In this document: positions 17,118-26,334 of the stretch, in pieces
Layout of the letters: every line of letters begins with the position of its first letter
Numbering within the stretch: position 1 is the stretch's first letter
DNA from: Methanobacteriota archaeon
GTDB taxonomy: Archaea; Halobacteriota; Methanosarcinia; Methanosarcinales; Methanosarcinaceae
Assembly (NCBI GenBank): GCA_023399215.1
Contig: JAEWQJ010000026.1
Span: 124,001 to 188,000 of the forward strand
Reading direction: 5' to 3'
DNA length: 64,000 nucleotides
Notes under the pieces: generated by a model
What the model was told of the DNA's origin: nothing
Database searches by the model: none
The model's input: only the letters and a program-made list of their open reading frames with translations
Translations under genes and position numbers: made by a program

Positions 17118-19445
17118 TTACCTGTAACCGATATAGCCAGCTGTTTCTGTGAGTCTCTGGCCTCCCTTGAACTGTGCCTCGATCTTTTCGTAGAACTGAG
17201 CGATATTCTCCGTAATTGTGGGTTTTACTTTCTTCAGAGCTTCCCTGAAGTGCCTCATTTCTACATATTCTGTATCGAAATTCTCCCTCAGGGCAATCAT
17301 TACGGCTTCCCTGCACACGGACTCGATATCGGCACCTACATACCCTTCAGTTATGTCGGAAAGAACTTCAAGGTCCACATCATCAGCAAGAGGTGTACCC
17401 GTTGTATGGATCCTGAAGATCTTGAGCCTGCCTTTCCTGTCAGGAGAACCGATGTAAACCAGCCTGTCAAAGCGTCCTGGGCGCAGGATTGCAGGGTCCA
17501 GAAGGTTAGGACGATTGGTTGCGGCAATCACTACCACATCTCTAAGGGACTCAAGCCCGTCCATCTCGGTCAGGAGCTGGTTAAGCACCCTCTCTGAAGT
17601 GTGACTGTCAGTAGATTCCATCCCTGGCATAGAAGCAATCGAATCGATTTCGTCAAAGAAAATCACACAGGGAGCGACCTGTCGGGCTTTCCTGAAGGTT
17701 TCCCGGATAGCTTTTTCCGATTCTCCAAGCCACTTTGAGAAAATCTCAGGTCCCTTGACGCTTATAAAGTTCGCATTTGACTCTTTGGCAACAGCCTTCG
17801 CTATCAGGGTCTTTCCAGTTCCGGGAGGTCCGTAAAGCAGAATTCCTCTTGGAGCTTTTATACCCATGTAGGCGAACTTTTCCGGATTTTTGATAGGCCA
17901 TTCCACAGCCTCAATAATGGCCTGCTTTGCTTCATCGAGCCCTCCCACATCACCCCAGCCAACTGTGGGCATTTCCACATAAATTTCTCTTAGAGCCGAG
18001 GGTTCGGCCTCCATCAGGGCATCTTCAAAGTTTTTCTTTGTTACAACGATTTTTTCCAGTCTCTCAGGAGGAACTGGTTCATTTTCCAGGTCAAGATCAG
18101 GCAGATTTTCCCTCAGGCAACGCATGGCAGCTTCCTGTACAAGAGCCAGCAGATCTGCGCCTACAAACCCCTGGGTTCTTTCAGCCAGATACATCAGATA
18201 TTTATCTGCCTTTTCTTTCCTTTCCCTCTCAAGGGCAGCCTCATCAGCTTCGGTTTCGACTTTTTCGATCTCCTCGGCTTCCTCATCCCTTTCTATGGGC
18301 ATACCCCTGGTATGGATCTGAAGGATTTCATATCTGTCTTTGGTATCAGGCACACCTATATGGATTTCTCTGTCAAAGCGGCCTGGTCTCCGGAGTGCCG
18401 GGTCAATCGCATCCACACGGTTTGTGGCTCCTATAACCACAACCTGCCCTCTCTCTACCATCCCGTCAAGCAGAGTCAGGAGCTGGGCGACCACACGCCT
18501 TTCCACTTCCCCTGTTACATTCTCTCTTTTAGGGGCAATGGAATCAATTTCATCAATAAAAATAACCGACGGCGCATCCTGAGTTGCTTCCTCGAAGATC
18601 TTCCTTAGCCTTTCTTCACTTTCTCCATAGAATTTCCCTACAATTTCAGGGCCGGCAATGTAATGGAAACTTGCTCCGGATTCATTGGCTACGGCTTTTG
18701 CAATCAGGGTTTTTCCGGTTCCGGGTGGGCCATAGAGAATAACTCCTTTCGGAGGTTCGATATTAAGGTGAGCGAAAAGTTCAGGATGCTTCATGGGCAG
18801 CTCTATCATTTCCCGGACACGCATGATCTCAGCCCCGAGACCTCCTATATCTTCATAAGTAGTCACGCCCCGGGTTGCTTTTTCATACCCCTGAACCGGC
18901 TTCTTACGAAGTTCGATAAGCGTCGCTTCCGTAACAAGGACAATTGTGTTTGCAGGGTCAGTCTCAACAGCAACCAGAGGGATTACCTGGCTTGTAGTAA
19001 GGGATTCTGTCATTGGCTGAGACATCGAATTTATTATAGGAATGATGTCACCCCTGAAAACCGGCCTTTTGAGGATATGCCGTTTTATGATTTCATTTGC
19101 ATGTTCCCCAAACTGAAGTTCAGGCCCCCCCTGCATCATGCTTTCAGGAAGCGCCAGAACAAGCTTTTTTGCTTCCGGAGCTTCAACTTTGTTGATAGTT
19201 ACCTTCTCTCCTATGGAAACGCCTGCATTTTGCCGGATGAAGTTATCAATTCTCACGAGTCCCTGGTCCCAGTCCTGCCTGTCAGCTCTCCATACCTTTG
19301 CCGTGGTCTTTTTCTTACCTCTTATTTCCACGATGTCACCTGGCGAGAGCTGAAGCTTCAGCAAAGTTGTAGGGTCAAGTCGGATAATTCCTCTTCCAAG
19401 GTCGATAGGATATGCTTTTTCAACCTTCAACTGTATTTCTTCCAT
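17118..19445 (-). CDS. cdc48: Cdc48/VCP-like AAA+ ATPase (VAT)
   Basis: 775-residue unfoldase that extracts and unfolds proteins for the proteasome and for complex disassembly. Order: N-terminal double-psi barrel domain (1-about 185; VEIRGKKKTTAKVW, IDNFIRQNAGV), D1 ATPase with GPPGTGKT (239-246) and VIFIDEIDSI, then D2 with a second GPPGTGKT (about 515) and CVIFFDEIDSI. Arginine-finger blocks RRPGRFDREIHIG and LRPGRFDRLVYIG close each module. An acidic insertion (ERDEEAEEIEKVETEADE) sits in D1. The C-terminus ends near a GYIGYR tail. Length and motifs are normal. Confidence 0.97.
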   Translation of the reverse strand: MEEIQLKVEKAYPIDLGRGIIRLDPTTLLKLQLSPGDIVEIRGKKKTTAKVWRADRQDWDQGLVRIDNFIRQNAGVSIGEKVTINKVEAPEAKKLVLALPESMMQGGPELQFGEHANEIIKRHILKRPVFRGDIIPIINSMSQPMTESLTTSQVIPLVAVETDPANTIVLVTEATLIELRKKPVQGYEKATRGVTTYEDIGGLGAEIMRVREMIELPMKHPELFAHLNIEPPKGVILYGPPGTGKTLIAKAVANESGASFHYIAGPEIVGKFYGESEERLRKIFEEATQDAPSVIFIDEIDSIAPKRENVTGEVERRVVAQLLTLLDGMVERGQVVVIGATNRVDAIDPALRRPGRFDREIHIGVPDTKDRYEILQIHTRGMPIERDEEAEEIEKVETEADEAALERERKEKADKYLMYLAERTQGFVGADLLALVQEAAMRCLRENLPDLDLENEPVPPERLEKIVVTKKNFEDALMEAEPSALREIYVEMPTVGWGDVGGLDEAKQAIIEAVEWPIKNPEKFAYMGIKAPRGILLYGPPGTGKTLIAKAVAKESNANFISVKGPEIFSKWLGESEKAIRETFRKARQVAPCVIFFDEIDSIASMPGMESTDSHTSERVLNQLLTEMDGLESLRDVVVIAATNRPNLLDPAILRPGRFDRLVYIGSPDRKGRLKIFRIHTTGTPLADDVDLEVLSDITEGYVGADIESVCREAVMIALRENFDTEYVEMRHFREALKKVKPTITENIAQFYEKIEAQFKGGQRLTETAGYIGYR

Positions 19446-20132
19446 AGATCATCCCGAAAATAGTTGTCTTTTTGATTATAATTTTTATTTTAATAATTAT
19501 ATAAAATAAACGTACACCGGTTTTCCAATATTTCCGGACTGCACATTATAGAGCTACCCGTTTTGTATATTAGACGTTAGAAATACCTGTTTTGTATATT
19601 AGACGTCTTTTTATTTCAATACCTTTGATAAGGTAGATTTTCACCCCAGAGAGTTTATAATGGAACTTTTATGCCTTGAATTTTCGGTCCAGTCTTCCTA
19701 TCCAGAGAAACCCCCTTTATAGCCTGTAACCCTCTCCGAATAATAATTTGTCGGTTAGAAGCACATTTGATAATCAGTTATTGGTTAGAAGTACATTTGA
19801 TAATCAGGTTATTGATTAGAAGTACATTTGATAATCAGTTATTGGTTAGAAGTACATTTAATAATCAGTTATTGGTTAGAAGTACATTTGATAATCAGTT
19901 ATTTATATTATATTACCAGGCATATATTATTCCTATACCTTCCATTTATTAAATAAGTTTACCATAACGCCATTTTTCCTCTGAGGTTTTATATATCTGG
20001 AACTTCTGTGTATAAAATTGTTTAATCGTCAAAATAGTCATTAAAATCTGAATAGTGATTTAAACCTGATGTCTTTCGAATATACTACCTCAGGATCTTG
20101 AACTCTCAGGATCTTAAGGCCATTTAAATTAT
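19446..20132. other. Non-coding region between cdc48 and nadE (divergent)
   Basis: No gene seen. Contains a 21-nt direct repeat (cctgttttgtatattagacgt at 19557 and 19586) close to cdc48 and the 30-nt array at 19753. The frame over the array (19767-19952) is only repeat. tttaaattata just before the nadE start is a possible TATA box. Confidence 0.5.
19753..19903. repeat. Tandem repeat, 5 x 30 nt
   Basis: Five copies of a 30-mer (ggttagaagtacatttgata plus atcagttatt), one with a single-base insertion. Not flanked by CRISPR-like spacers: the copies are contiguous. Confidence 0.92.
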
Positions 20133-20930
20133 ATGCCTGATGAGTACCAAGGAATTGACAGCATGAACCTTGAAATCGCGCAGAACAGGATTATTGATTT
20201 TATCCGGAATGAAACCCGTAAAGCAGGTGTAGACGGAGCTGTTGTAGGCATTAGTGGGGGAATAGACTCAGCCCTTGCCGCAACGCTTACCGTAAAAGCT
20301 CTGGGGAAAGATAAAGTGCTCGGAATCCATATGCCCGAATCCGGCCTTACCCCTTCTGAAGACAGCAAAGACGCAAAAACTCTTGCAGACTGGCTGGGAA
20401 TTGAGTTTCAAACTATTGATATTTCAGGAATTATCTCGGCTTTCATGACTGCAGTCCCTGAGAGTGAATCTACAGATCGGCTCTCCATGGGTAACCTGAA
20501 AGCAAGAATCAGGATGTCTCTCCTTTACTTCCATGCAAACCGGATGAATCGTATGGTCATAGGAACCGGCAATAAAACCGAGATCTTGCTTGGCTACTTC
20601 ACGAAATACGGAGATGGAGGCGTTGATCTCGAACCCATAGGCGGACTTTACAAAACAGAGGTATGGGAGCTTTCTCGCAGGCTAGGAGTTCCTGATTCTC
20701 TTATCACGAAAAAACCCTCAGCAGGTCTCTGGGCAGGCCAGACCGATGAAGCCGAACTTGGGATCTCTTACTTAGAAGTAGATGAGGTACTCAAAAAGCT
20801 TGAGCAGAACGAAGATTCTGAGACTATTCTGAACACTCTCGGGATTTCTGCAGAACAGCTGAATTCGGTCATGAACCGTATAGAGAAAAGTGAGCATAAA
20901 AGAAATGCTCCTCCGGTGCCGCCCAACTAA
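20133..20930 (+). CDS. nadE: NH3-dependent NAD+ synthetase
   Basis: Last step of NAD synthesis: amidates nicotinate adenine dinucleotide with ammonia and ATP. 265 residues, the ammonia-dependent form without a glutaminase domain. VVGISGGIDSALAATL is the PP-loop ATP-binding motif; GTGNKTEILLGYFTKYGDG and AGLWAGQTDEAELG are conserved active-site blocks. ATG at 20133 gives a short extension (MPDEYQGIDS); the ATG at 20163 (MNLEIAQNRI), with aaggaa ten bases upstream, is an equally plausible start, and tttaaattata just before 20133 would suit it as a TATA box. Convergent with tiaS. Confidence 0.95.
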   Translation: MPDEYQGIDSMNLEIAQNRIIDFIRNETRKAGVDGAVVGISGGIDSALAATLTVKALGKDKVLGIHMPESGLTPSEDSKDAKTLADWLGIEFQTIDISGIISAFMTAVPESESTDRLSMGNLKARIRMSLLYFHANRMNRMVIGTGNKTEILLGYFTKYGDGGVDLEPIGGLYKTEVWELSRRLGVPDSLITKKPSAGLWAGQTDEAELGISYLEVDEVLKKLEQNEDSETILNTLGISAEQLNSVMNRIEKSEHKRNAPPVPPN

Positions 20931-20975
20931 GTTACCCTAATCCCTATCCGATTTCTGTGACCCTATTTAAAAAAC

Positions 20976-21090
20976 TGTTTACCTGCAAGCCTTTTCAAAA
21001 AAGGCTTGACCGTAAACTTTTTCAAAAAAAGTTTGATCAAAAACGTCATTTTCGGCGTGATCAAACGGTGCGCGTTTGTGGTCAAGTGGA
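20976..21090. repeat. Tandem hairpins of a dispersed repeat family (nadE/tiaS convergent end)
   Basis: Hairpin aagccttttcaaaaaaggctt (20987-21007) is followed by a second, aaactttttcaaaaaaagttt (21014-21034), and the palindromic tgatcaaaaacgtca...ggcgtgatca. They stand between convergent nadE and tiaS and could end transcription from both sides. The same aagccttttcaaaaaaggcttgacc unit returns at 23886 and near 46645. Confidence 0.75.
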
Positions 21091-21160
21091 TTGATTTATA
21101 AATAGGCAGCTTTTGTGTGGTTCTAATTTATTTAACGGGCTTTTTTAGCCCTATTTTTTC

Positions 21161-22447
21161 TTAGTGGGAAGGATGAATCTTCATATCAGATTTCTGTTCC
21201 CTTACCAGGGGTTTTGCAAGATGTCGGCGGGCGCAGGGCGGGACTTCATATAATCCCTCTGTAAGGTTTCTTTTTGTTTCACACAGGATTTTTGAGGTAG
21301 CTTGAGTCCCGCATTTTTTACAGCGGAAACCCTGGTTTTGACCTGATGATTTCATATGTTTTCCGCAGGTCGGACATACCGGGTTTTCTTCCCTGTAAAG
21401 AGGAGCGAGCTTTTTTATCTCTATTTTTTCGATGTTGAGAGTTCTGGTATTTACACTTCCAGATACTACAATTCGATCTCCGGGCTTGAGTTTTCTTATA
21501 AGCAGCCGGAAGTTCTTTGTGGGTTCGAAGGCTGCGCAGTCAATTTCGTTTCCTTCTTTATCCTGAATGGGAAAAATAACATGCCCTCCGTGAATAGTTT
21601 TTGGAACTGCCGAGACCGTGCCTTCGAGCGTGTAAGAGTGCATATCCCTTATTTCTGCAATACTTTCTGCGGAAATCAGGTGCATATCAGTACCCTGATT
21701 TGTTCTGTATATGGCAAAACGTTCTACAGGCTCAGCCCTGATAAGGGATACAGCTTTTGTAACTATGGCCGGATTTTTCCCTCTGATCCCGAAGAGCACG
21801 GGATCTGCCGAGTGAGAGACACAGACAACAAGTTTGTTTTTAAGGTCCACAGTGTCCCAGGTATCAGGATAAGTCTTCCTGTCTGCCTCAAAGAAACTTT
21901 CCTTTTCGATCTCGCGTAGGGTTCCACATTTTTCCTTTTGTCTGTATGCCAGGTACTCGAAAGTGTAATCCCATTCTTCGAGGTTAAGCATAGCCCCACA
22001 TGCTGCAAGGGCGCCTATCAGGCCCCTTCCATTTTTGAAACCCTTTGAAGGAACCCCGGATTCCGAGATAAGGTTTTTTGCCTCCTCTATTTCAATCACT
22101 TCCTTTACGGCTTTCTCCAGAAAGTTCCTGAGGACAGGCTTGAGCTTTTCGTAAACTTTTTCCGGGATAAAAACCGCGCCGGGGTTAGTTTTTTCACATT
22201 CCATACGTGCAAATTCTTCTATTCTGGACACAACATGAGCAATTACTTTTTCAGGGCAGTCAGTCTTGAGTTTCAGCGCTACTGCAGCATTTCCTCTTGT
22301 TTTGTAAGGGATAGTCGGATTCAGGCGTATAAGGAGTGGACGAGCCTCTACAGTTCCGTATGCCTGAAGTTCGTCCAGCAACAGAGCCCCCAGATATGTT
22401 GTGCACATTCCTTCGTTTGAGTCGGTATCATCAATTCCGATAATCAT
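21161..22447 (-). CDS. tiaS: tRNA(Ile2) 2-agmatinylcytidine synthetase TiaS
   Basis: Modifies C34 of the tRNA(Ile) CAU anticodon with agmatine using ATP, so that the tRNA reads AUA; essential in archaea. 428 residues. N-terminal GIDDTDSNEGMCTTYLGALL is the ATP-dependent kinase-like signature; RPLLIRLNPTIPYKTRGNAA follows. An OB-fold (LEGTVSAVPKTIHGGHVIF, about 285-355) and a zinc ribbon (CPTCGKHMKSSGQ...CKKCG, about 370-395) bind tRNA. ATG at 22447, family length. Confidence 0.95.
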   Translation of the reverse strand: MIIGIDDTDSNEGMCTTYLGALLLDELQAYGTVEARPLLIRLNPTIPYKTRGNAAVALKLKTDCPEKVIAHVVSRIEEFARMECEKTNPGAVFIPEKVYEKLKPVLRNFLEKAVKEVIEIEEAKNLISESGVPSKGFKNGRGLIGALAACGAMLNLEEWDYTFEYLAYRQKEKCGTLREIEKESFFEADRKTYPDTWDTVDLKNKLVVCVSHSADPVLFGIRGKNPAIVTKAVSLIRAEPVERFAIYRTNQGTDMHLISAESIAEIRDMHSYTLEGTVSAVPKTIHGGHVIFPIQDKEGNEIDCAAFEPTKNFRLLIRKLKPGDRIVVSGSVNTRTLNIEKIEIKKLAPLYREENPVCPTCGKHMKSSGQNQGFRCKKCGTQATSKILCETKRNLTEGLYEVPPCARRHLAKPLVREQKSDMKIHPSH

Positions 22448-22557
22448 TTTTTCGGTTCCAGTTTTTGCCTTTTAATTTTCCAGATATGCTTCGGACAATT
22501 ACAGTTTTCGTTACTCACCGACGTTTTTTTCTACTGTGAGTATTGTCAAAAGTAAGG

Positions 22558-22571
22558 AAAAATATATATAG
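22558..22571 (+). promoter_or_regulatory. Probable TATA box of the 22598 regulator gene
   Basis: aaaaatatatatag, 27-40 bp before the ATG; the mRNA leader would be very short. Shared intergenic region with divergent tiaS. Confidence 0.5.
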
Positions 22572-22597
22572 ATGTTCAAACAGAGATTGATACTGGA

Positions 22598-23581
22598 ATG
22601 ACAAAAGAGGTTCTCATACATCAAATTATCGATGTATTAGCACGTGCGGGTTTTGCACTCTCCGATCGCTGTAATATTCGTCCAAGGAGCTTTGACGTTG
22701 CCGCACGGAAAGATGAAACACTACTACTTTGCAAGGTTTTATTTAATATTGACGGCCTGAATGAAGAAACTGCCAGGGAGATGAAGTACCTTGCCGAATA
22801 CCTTGGGGGCTCTGCTATTGTTGTGGGGGCAAAGACCAGAGACCAGATGCTTGAAGATAGCGTTGTGTATATGCGTTATGATATTCTCGCCCTGAACGTA
22901 CAGACTCTTTACGACTACTTTATTGAAAATGTTCCTCCTCTTGTTTCAGCAGCTCCGGGAGGGTTATATGTCTCCATAGAAGGAGATATCCTTAAAAAAG
23001 CCAGGACGGGTCAGTCAATGTCTCTTGGGACTCTTGCCTCCATGGTAGGGGTTTCGAGGAGAACTATCAGCAAATACGAAGAAGAAGGCATGGACGCGTC
23101 GATAGATGTCGTACTCCAGCTGGAAGATATCTTTGGGATTGAGCTTGCAAAGCCCATAAATATCCTGAAATCCTGCGGGAGCAGGAAGCCCCGGAAGAAG
23201 GCAGAATCTAGAACCGAACCCCAGGAAAAACCCTGTACGCTTTTACCGGAAGATTTGATCCTTAACACAATTTCCATGCTTGGCTATGATGTCCTTCCTA
23301 CTGCGCAAGCTCCTTTTAAGGCCATTTCACGGGACGAATCCTCAGTTATCCTTACAGGAGTCAGCGAATTTAATACGACCGTGGTCAAAAGGGCTCATTT
23401 AATGAGCAGTATTTCCTGCGTCACTGAGACTCAATCTGTGTTTATCATCAACGGGCACTCAAAAATAAAATCCGTAGAAAACACGGTTATGATCGAGAAA
23501 AAAGAACTTGACAAAATAAGTGATTCTCAGGAACTCCTTAACTTTATAGAGGAACGTAGAGATACTCACGAAGAAAAGTAA
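22598..23581 (+). CDS. Archaeal Cro/C1-type HTH regulator with nuclease-like N-terminal domain
   Basis: 327 residues; belongs to the archaeal 'putative HTH-type transcriptional regulatory protein' family conserved in Methanosarcina and relatives. Residues about 135-165 (LGTLASMVGVSRRTISKYEEEG) are a Cro/C1 helix-turn-helix. The N-terminal 115 residues (RPRSFDVAARKDETLLLCKV) follow the pattern of a PD-(D/E)XK restriction-endonuclease-like fold, probably without full catalytic residues, and the C-terminal part repeats that theme (LLPEDLILNTISMLGYDVLP). Target genes unknown. ATG at 22598 follows a short leader; its 3' side is a repeat array. Confidence 0.85.
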   Translation: MTKEVLIHQIIDVLARAGFALSDRCNIRPRSFDVAARKDETLLLCKVLFNIDGLNEETAREMKYLAEYLGGSAIVVGAKTRDQMLEDSVVYMRYDILALNVQTLYDYFIENVPPLVSAAPGGLYVSIEGDILKKARTGQSMSLGTLASMVGVSRRTISKYEEEGMDASIDVVLQLEDIFGIELAKPINILKSCGSRKPRKKAESRTEPQEKPCTLLPEDLILNTISMLGYDVLPTAQAPFKAISRDESSVILTGVSEFNTTVVKRAHLMSSISCVTETQSVFIINGHSKIKSVENTVMIEKKELDKISDSQELLNFIEERRDTHEEK

Positions 23582-23611
23582 AAACCAAGTTTCTGCCGCC
23601 CGCGTCCCTCA

Positions 23612-23770
23612 AACCTTTTTAAAAACTGCTTGCCTGCAACCCTTTTAAAAAACTGCTTGCCCGCAACCCTTTTAAAAAACTGCTTGCCCACAACCCTTTT
23701 AAAAAACTGCTTGCCCGCAACCCTTTTAAAAAACTGCTTGCCCGCAACCCTTTTAAAAAAAGGCTTGACC
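23612..23770. repeat. Tandem repeat, about 6 x 27 nt
   Basis: Units of aacccttttaaaaaactgct plus tgcccgc, 27 nt, the last one changing into the aaaaaaaggcttgacc hairpin unit. Open frames on both strands over it (for example repeated LLKNCLPAT) are artefacts of the repeat. Confidence 0.93.
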
Positions 23771-24010
23771 GAAAACTCCAGCAACGACTTGGTCTGCATG
23801 ATTACAACCCTTTTGAAAAAAGGCTTGGCCGAAAACCTCTAGCAACAATGTGGTCGACATGCAAACGGCTCAACAATTGTGGCACAAGCCTTTTCAAAAA
23901 AGGCTTGACCGAAAACGGTTCAGCATTTAAATTTGAGAACCTTACCCCCTAACCCTATCGGCGTGATAAACCGGCGCAACGATTTTGATCCAACCAGCGA
24001 AAAGTTTGTT
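23771..24010. repeat. Further copies of the aaggcttgacc hairpin family
   Basis: Units acaacccttttgaaaaaagg at about 23805 and the perfect hairpin aagccttttcaaaaaaggctt at 23886-23906, each followed by ttg(a/g)ccgaaaac. They lie downstream of the regulator and upstream of purN. Confidence 0.75.
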
Positions 24011-24051
24011 CCAAAACCCTAATATAGCACTGTTTCAATCTAAAAGCTTCG

Positions 24052-24660
24052 ATGACTGTAAAAATTGCAGTGCTGGTTTCTGGAAGGGGTTCGAATCTCC
24101 AGGCGATTATAGACAGCATTGATAAGGATTACATAAAGAATGCAACAATTAATGTGGTTATTTCCAATAAAGCAAATGCGTACGCGCTCGAACGTGCAAG
24201 AGATCATGGAATAGACGCGGTTTTCCTTGATCCGAGCGAGTATGACCGGGATGAATATGATAAAGCTATCCTGAATGTTTTGAGCCAGTATGATACGGAC
24301 CTTCTTTTGCTTGCAGGTTACTTCCGGATTTTAGGAAATGAGATAATTAAAGCTTACAGGAACAGGATTATGAACATCCATCCTTCTCTTCTTCCGGCCT
24401 TCAAAGGACTTCACGCCCAGAAGCAGGCTTTCGAATACGGGGTAAAAGTTGCAGGTTGTACAGTGCATTTTGTCGACGAAGGGCTGGACTCAGGGCCAAT
24501 AATCATCCAGAAGTGCGTGCCTGTGCTTACCGGGGATACGGAAGAAACCCTTACTGCCAGAATTCTGGAGCAAGAACACATTATCTACCCTGAAGCAGTC
24601 AGGCTCTTTACAGAGGGCAAACTTAAAATTGAGGATAGAAACGTAGTAACTGAGACTTGA
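24052..24660 (+). CDS. purN: Phosphoribosylglycinamide formyltransferase (PurN)
   Basis: Third step of purine synthesis: moves the formyl group of 10-formyl-tetrahydrofolate to GAR. 202 residues. SGRGSNLQAIIDSI binds the phosphate; the catalytic triad appears as Asn and His of MNIHPSLLPAFKG and Asp of VDEGLDSGPII; LLLAGYFRIL lies between. Use of this enzyme means the cell needs formyl-H4F, in keeping with the folate genes that follow (glyA, folD). ATG at 24052. Confidence 0.96.
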   Translation: MTVKIAVLVSGRGSNLQAIIDSIDKDYIKNATINVVISNKANAYALERARDHGIDAVFLDPSEYDRDEYDKAILNVLSQYDTDLLLLAGYFRILGNEIIKAYRNRIMNIHPSLLPAFKGLHAQKQAFEYGVKVAGCTVHFVDEGLDSGPIIIQKCVPVLTGDTEETLTARILEQEHIIYPEAVRLFTEGKLKIEDRNVVTET

Positions 24661-25071
24661 GCAAACACTTAAGATCATATAAAACCGGAATAGATTTTAC
24701 CGATTAATAACTTCTTTAATCCCTGATAGTTATAAATATTCCAAACTTATAGGTATTCCACGAAACCACATAGACCATAAGGACTTTTTAGGTTTCGAAA
24801 TTTCCTATCTTCAAGATATTCAGGAGCTTTTTGCCGAAAGTTTTGAAACTTCAGAATGAAAAACCCATCAAGAAGGTTATAGAGTCTGTTTAGTCACACT
24901 CACCATTATTCGGCGGTTTTATCGCTGAACGCCAGCCTCTTGAGTAACTATCCAATCTGGAAGGTAGCTCCTGTGTGCATGTACATGTTAGCATTAATCA
25001 ACCCATCAATCCAAGCCACAAAAACTTTTGATTTTGAAAGATTTTAAAGGAATAGGTTACAGGTGACAGTA
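24661..25071. other. Spacer upstream of glyA with a gene-like relic
   Basis: One plus-strand frame (about 24758-24859) reads PRNHIDHKDFLGFEISYLQD then IQELFAESFETSE and stops; it has no start codon and may be the tail of a lost gene. The remainder (24870-25060) shows GC-rich patches such as ggcggttttatcgctgaacgcc, possibly leader structure of glyA; nothing firm. Confidence 0.35.
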
Positions 25072-26310
25072 ATGTCTTATATTGAAAAAATTGATCCGGA
25101 ATTGTTCGAGGCTATAAAAAAAGAAGCCGAGCGCCAGGAATATAAGCTGAACCTTATCGCATCTGAGAATTATACGAGCAAAGCCGTTATGGAAGCTCAG
25201 GGATCAGTTCTGACCAATAAATATGCCGAAGGATATTCCGGCAAGCGGTACTATGGCGGCTGCGATTTCGTGGACATTGCCGAAGATCTCGCGATTGCCA
25301 GGGCAAAGAAAATCTTTAACGCAAATTACGTAAACGTCCAGCCTCACTCTGGTTCTGGAGCTAATATGGCTGTCTACTTCTCGGTTTTGCATCCAGGAGA
25401 TACCATCATGTCCATGGACCTCTCTCATGGGGGGCATCTTTCTCACGGCAGCCCTGTGAGTTTTTCAGGAAAGCTCTTTAATATTGTGCCTTACGGGGTT
25501 AGCAAAAAGACCGAGATGCTAGACTATTCTGAACTTATGAAAAAAGCAAAGGAAAACAAACCGCAAATGATTGTTTGCGGCGCTTCAGCTTATCCTCGTG
25601 AAATCGATTTCAAGCAGTTCCGCGAAATTGCTGACGAGGTCGGAGCCTATCTGCTTGCAGATATTGCCCACATTGCAGGTCTTGTAGTTGCAGGTGTGCA
25701 CCAGAGTCCTGTACCTTATGCAGACTTCGTTACCAGCACAACCCACAAAACTCTCCGGGGCCCAAGAGGCGGAATTATTATCTCCAAGACAGAGGAACTT
25801 GCGACCGGAATTAACAAAGCGGTTTTCCCCGGCCTTCAGGGCGGACCTCTCATGCACATTATAGCTGGAAAGGCAGTAGCCTTTAAAGAAGCAATGAGTG
25901 AGAAGTTCAAGCAGGATCAGGTTCAGACCGTAAAGAACGCAAAAACCCTCTGCAAATGCCTGAAAGAGAAAGGGTTTGATATGGTCTCTGGTGACACTGA
26001 GAATCATCTTATGCTTGTCAATCTCAATAATATGAATATAACAGGCAAGAATGCAGAAGCTGCCCTGAGCAAAGCCGGGATTATTGCAAACAAAAATACT
26101 GTGCCCTTCGAGACCCGCAGTCCCTTTATCACAAGCGGCGTAAGACTCGGAACCCCTGCCTGTACCACAAGGGGTATGAAGGAAACGGAAATGGAATTAA
26201 TTGCCGACTATATTGAGACCGCAATCACAAACTCAGAAAACGAGAAGATTCTGTCGGAAACAAGTGACAAGGTCAGAGAACTCTGTTCAAGGTTCCCGGT
26301 TTATTGTTAA
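25072..26310 (+). CDS. glyA: Serine hydroxymethyltransferase
   Basis: PLP enzyme converting serine and tetrahydrofolate to glycine and methylene-H4F, the entry of C1 units into the folate pool. 412 residues. LIASENYTSKAVMEAQGS and NKYAEGYSGKRYYGGC are the N-terminal signature; TSTTHKTLRGPRGG holds the PLP lysine. Start: the ATG at 25072 follows aggtga by five bases and gives MSYIEKIDPE; a GTG at 25063 is in frame but overlaps this ribosome-binding site. folD follows 24 bp later, so the two are almost certainly one operon. Confidence 0.97.
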   Translation: MSYIEKIDPELFEAIKKEAERQEYKLNLIASENYTSKAVMEAQGSVLTNKYAEGYSGKRYYGGCDFVDIAEDLAIARAKKIFNANYVNVQPHSGSGANMAVYFSVLHPGDTIMSMDLSHGGHLSHGSPVSFSGKLFNIVPYGVSKKTEMLDYSELMKKAKENKPQMIVCGASAYPREIDFKQFREIADEVGAYLLADIAHIAGLVVAGVHQSPVPYADFVTSTTHKTLRGPRGGIIISKTEELATGINKAVFPGLQGGPLMHIIAGKAVAFKEAMSEKFKQDQVQTVKNAKTLCKCLKEKGFDMVSGDTENHLMLVNLNNMNITGKNAEAALSKAGIIANKNTVPFETRSPFITSGVRLGTPACTTRGMKETEMELIADYIETAITNSENEKILSETSDKVRELCSRFPVYC

Positions 26311-26334
26311 TCAGAGAAGTGGGATGTTTTACCA

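Noticed and set aside
17927..18436. 169-codon plus-strand frame
   Set aside because: Antisense to cdc48, Pro/Leu/His-rich shadow.
23566..23842. Repetitive frames on both strands (LLKNCLPAT and KQFFKRVAG repeats)
   Set aside because: Arise from the 27-nt tandem array because 27 is a multiple of three; no start signal.
24080..24100. ggttcgaatct resembling a tRNA T-loop
   Set aside because: Lies within the conserved RGSNLQ codons of purN; no acceptor or anticodon stems around it. Similar ggttcgaa matches at 39000 and 62830 are also inside genes.
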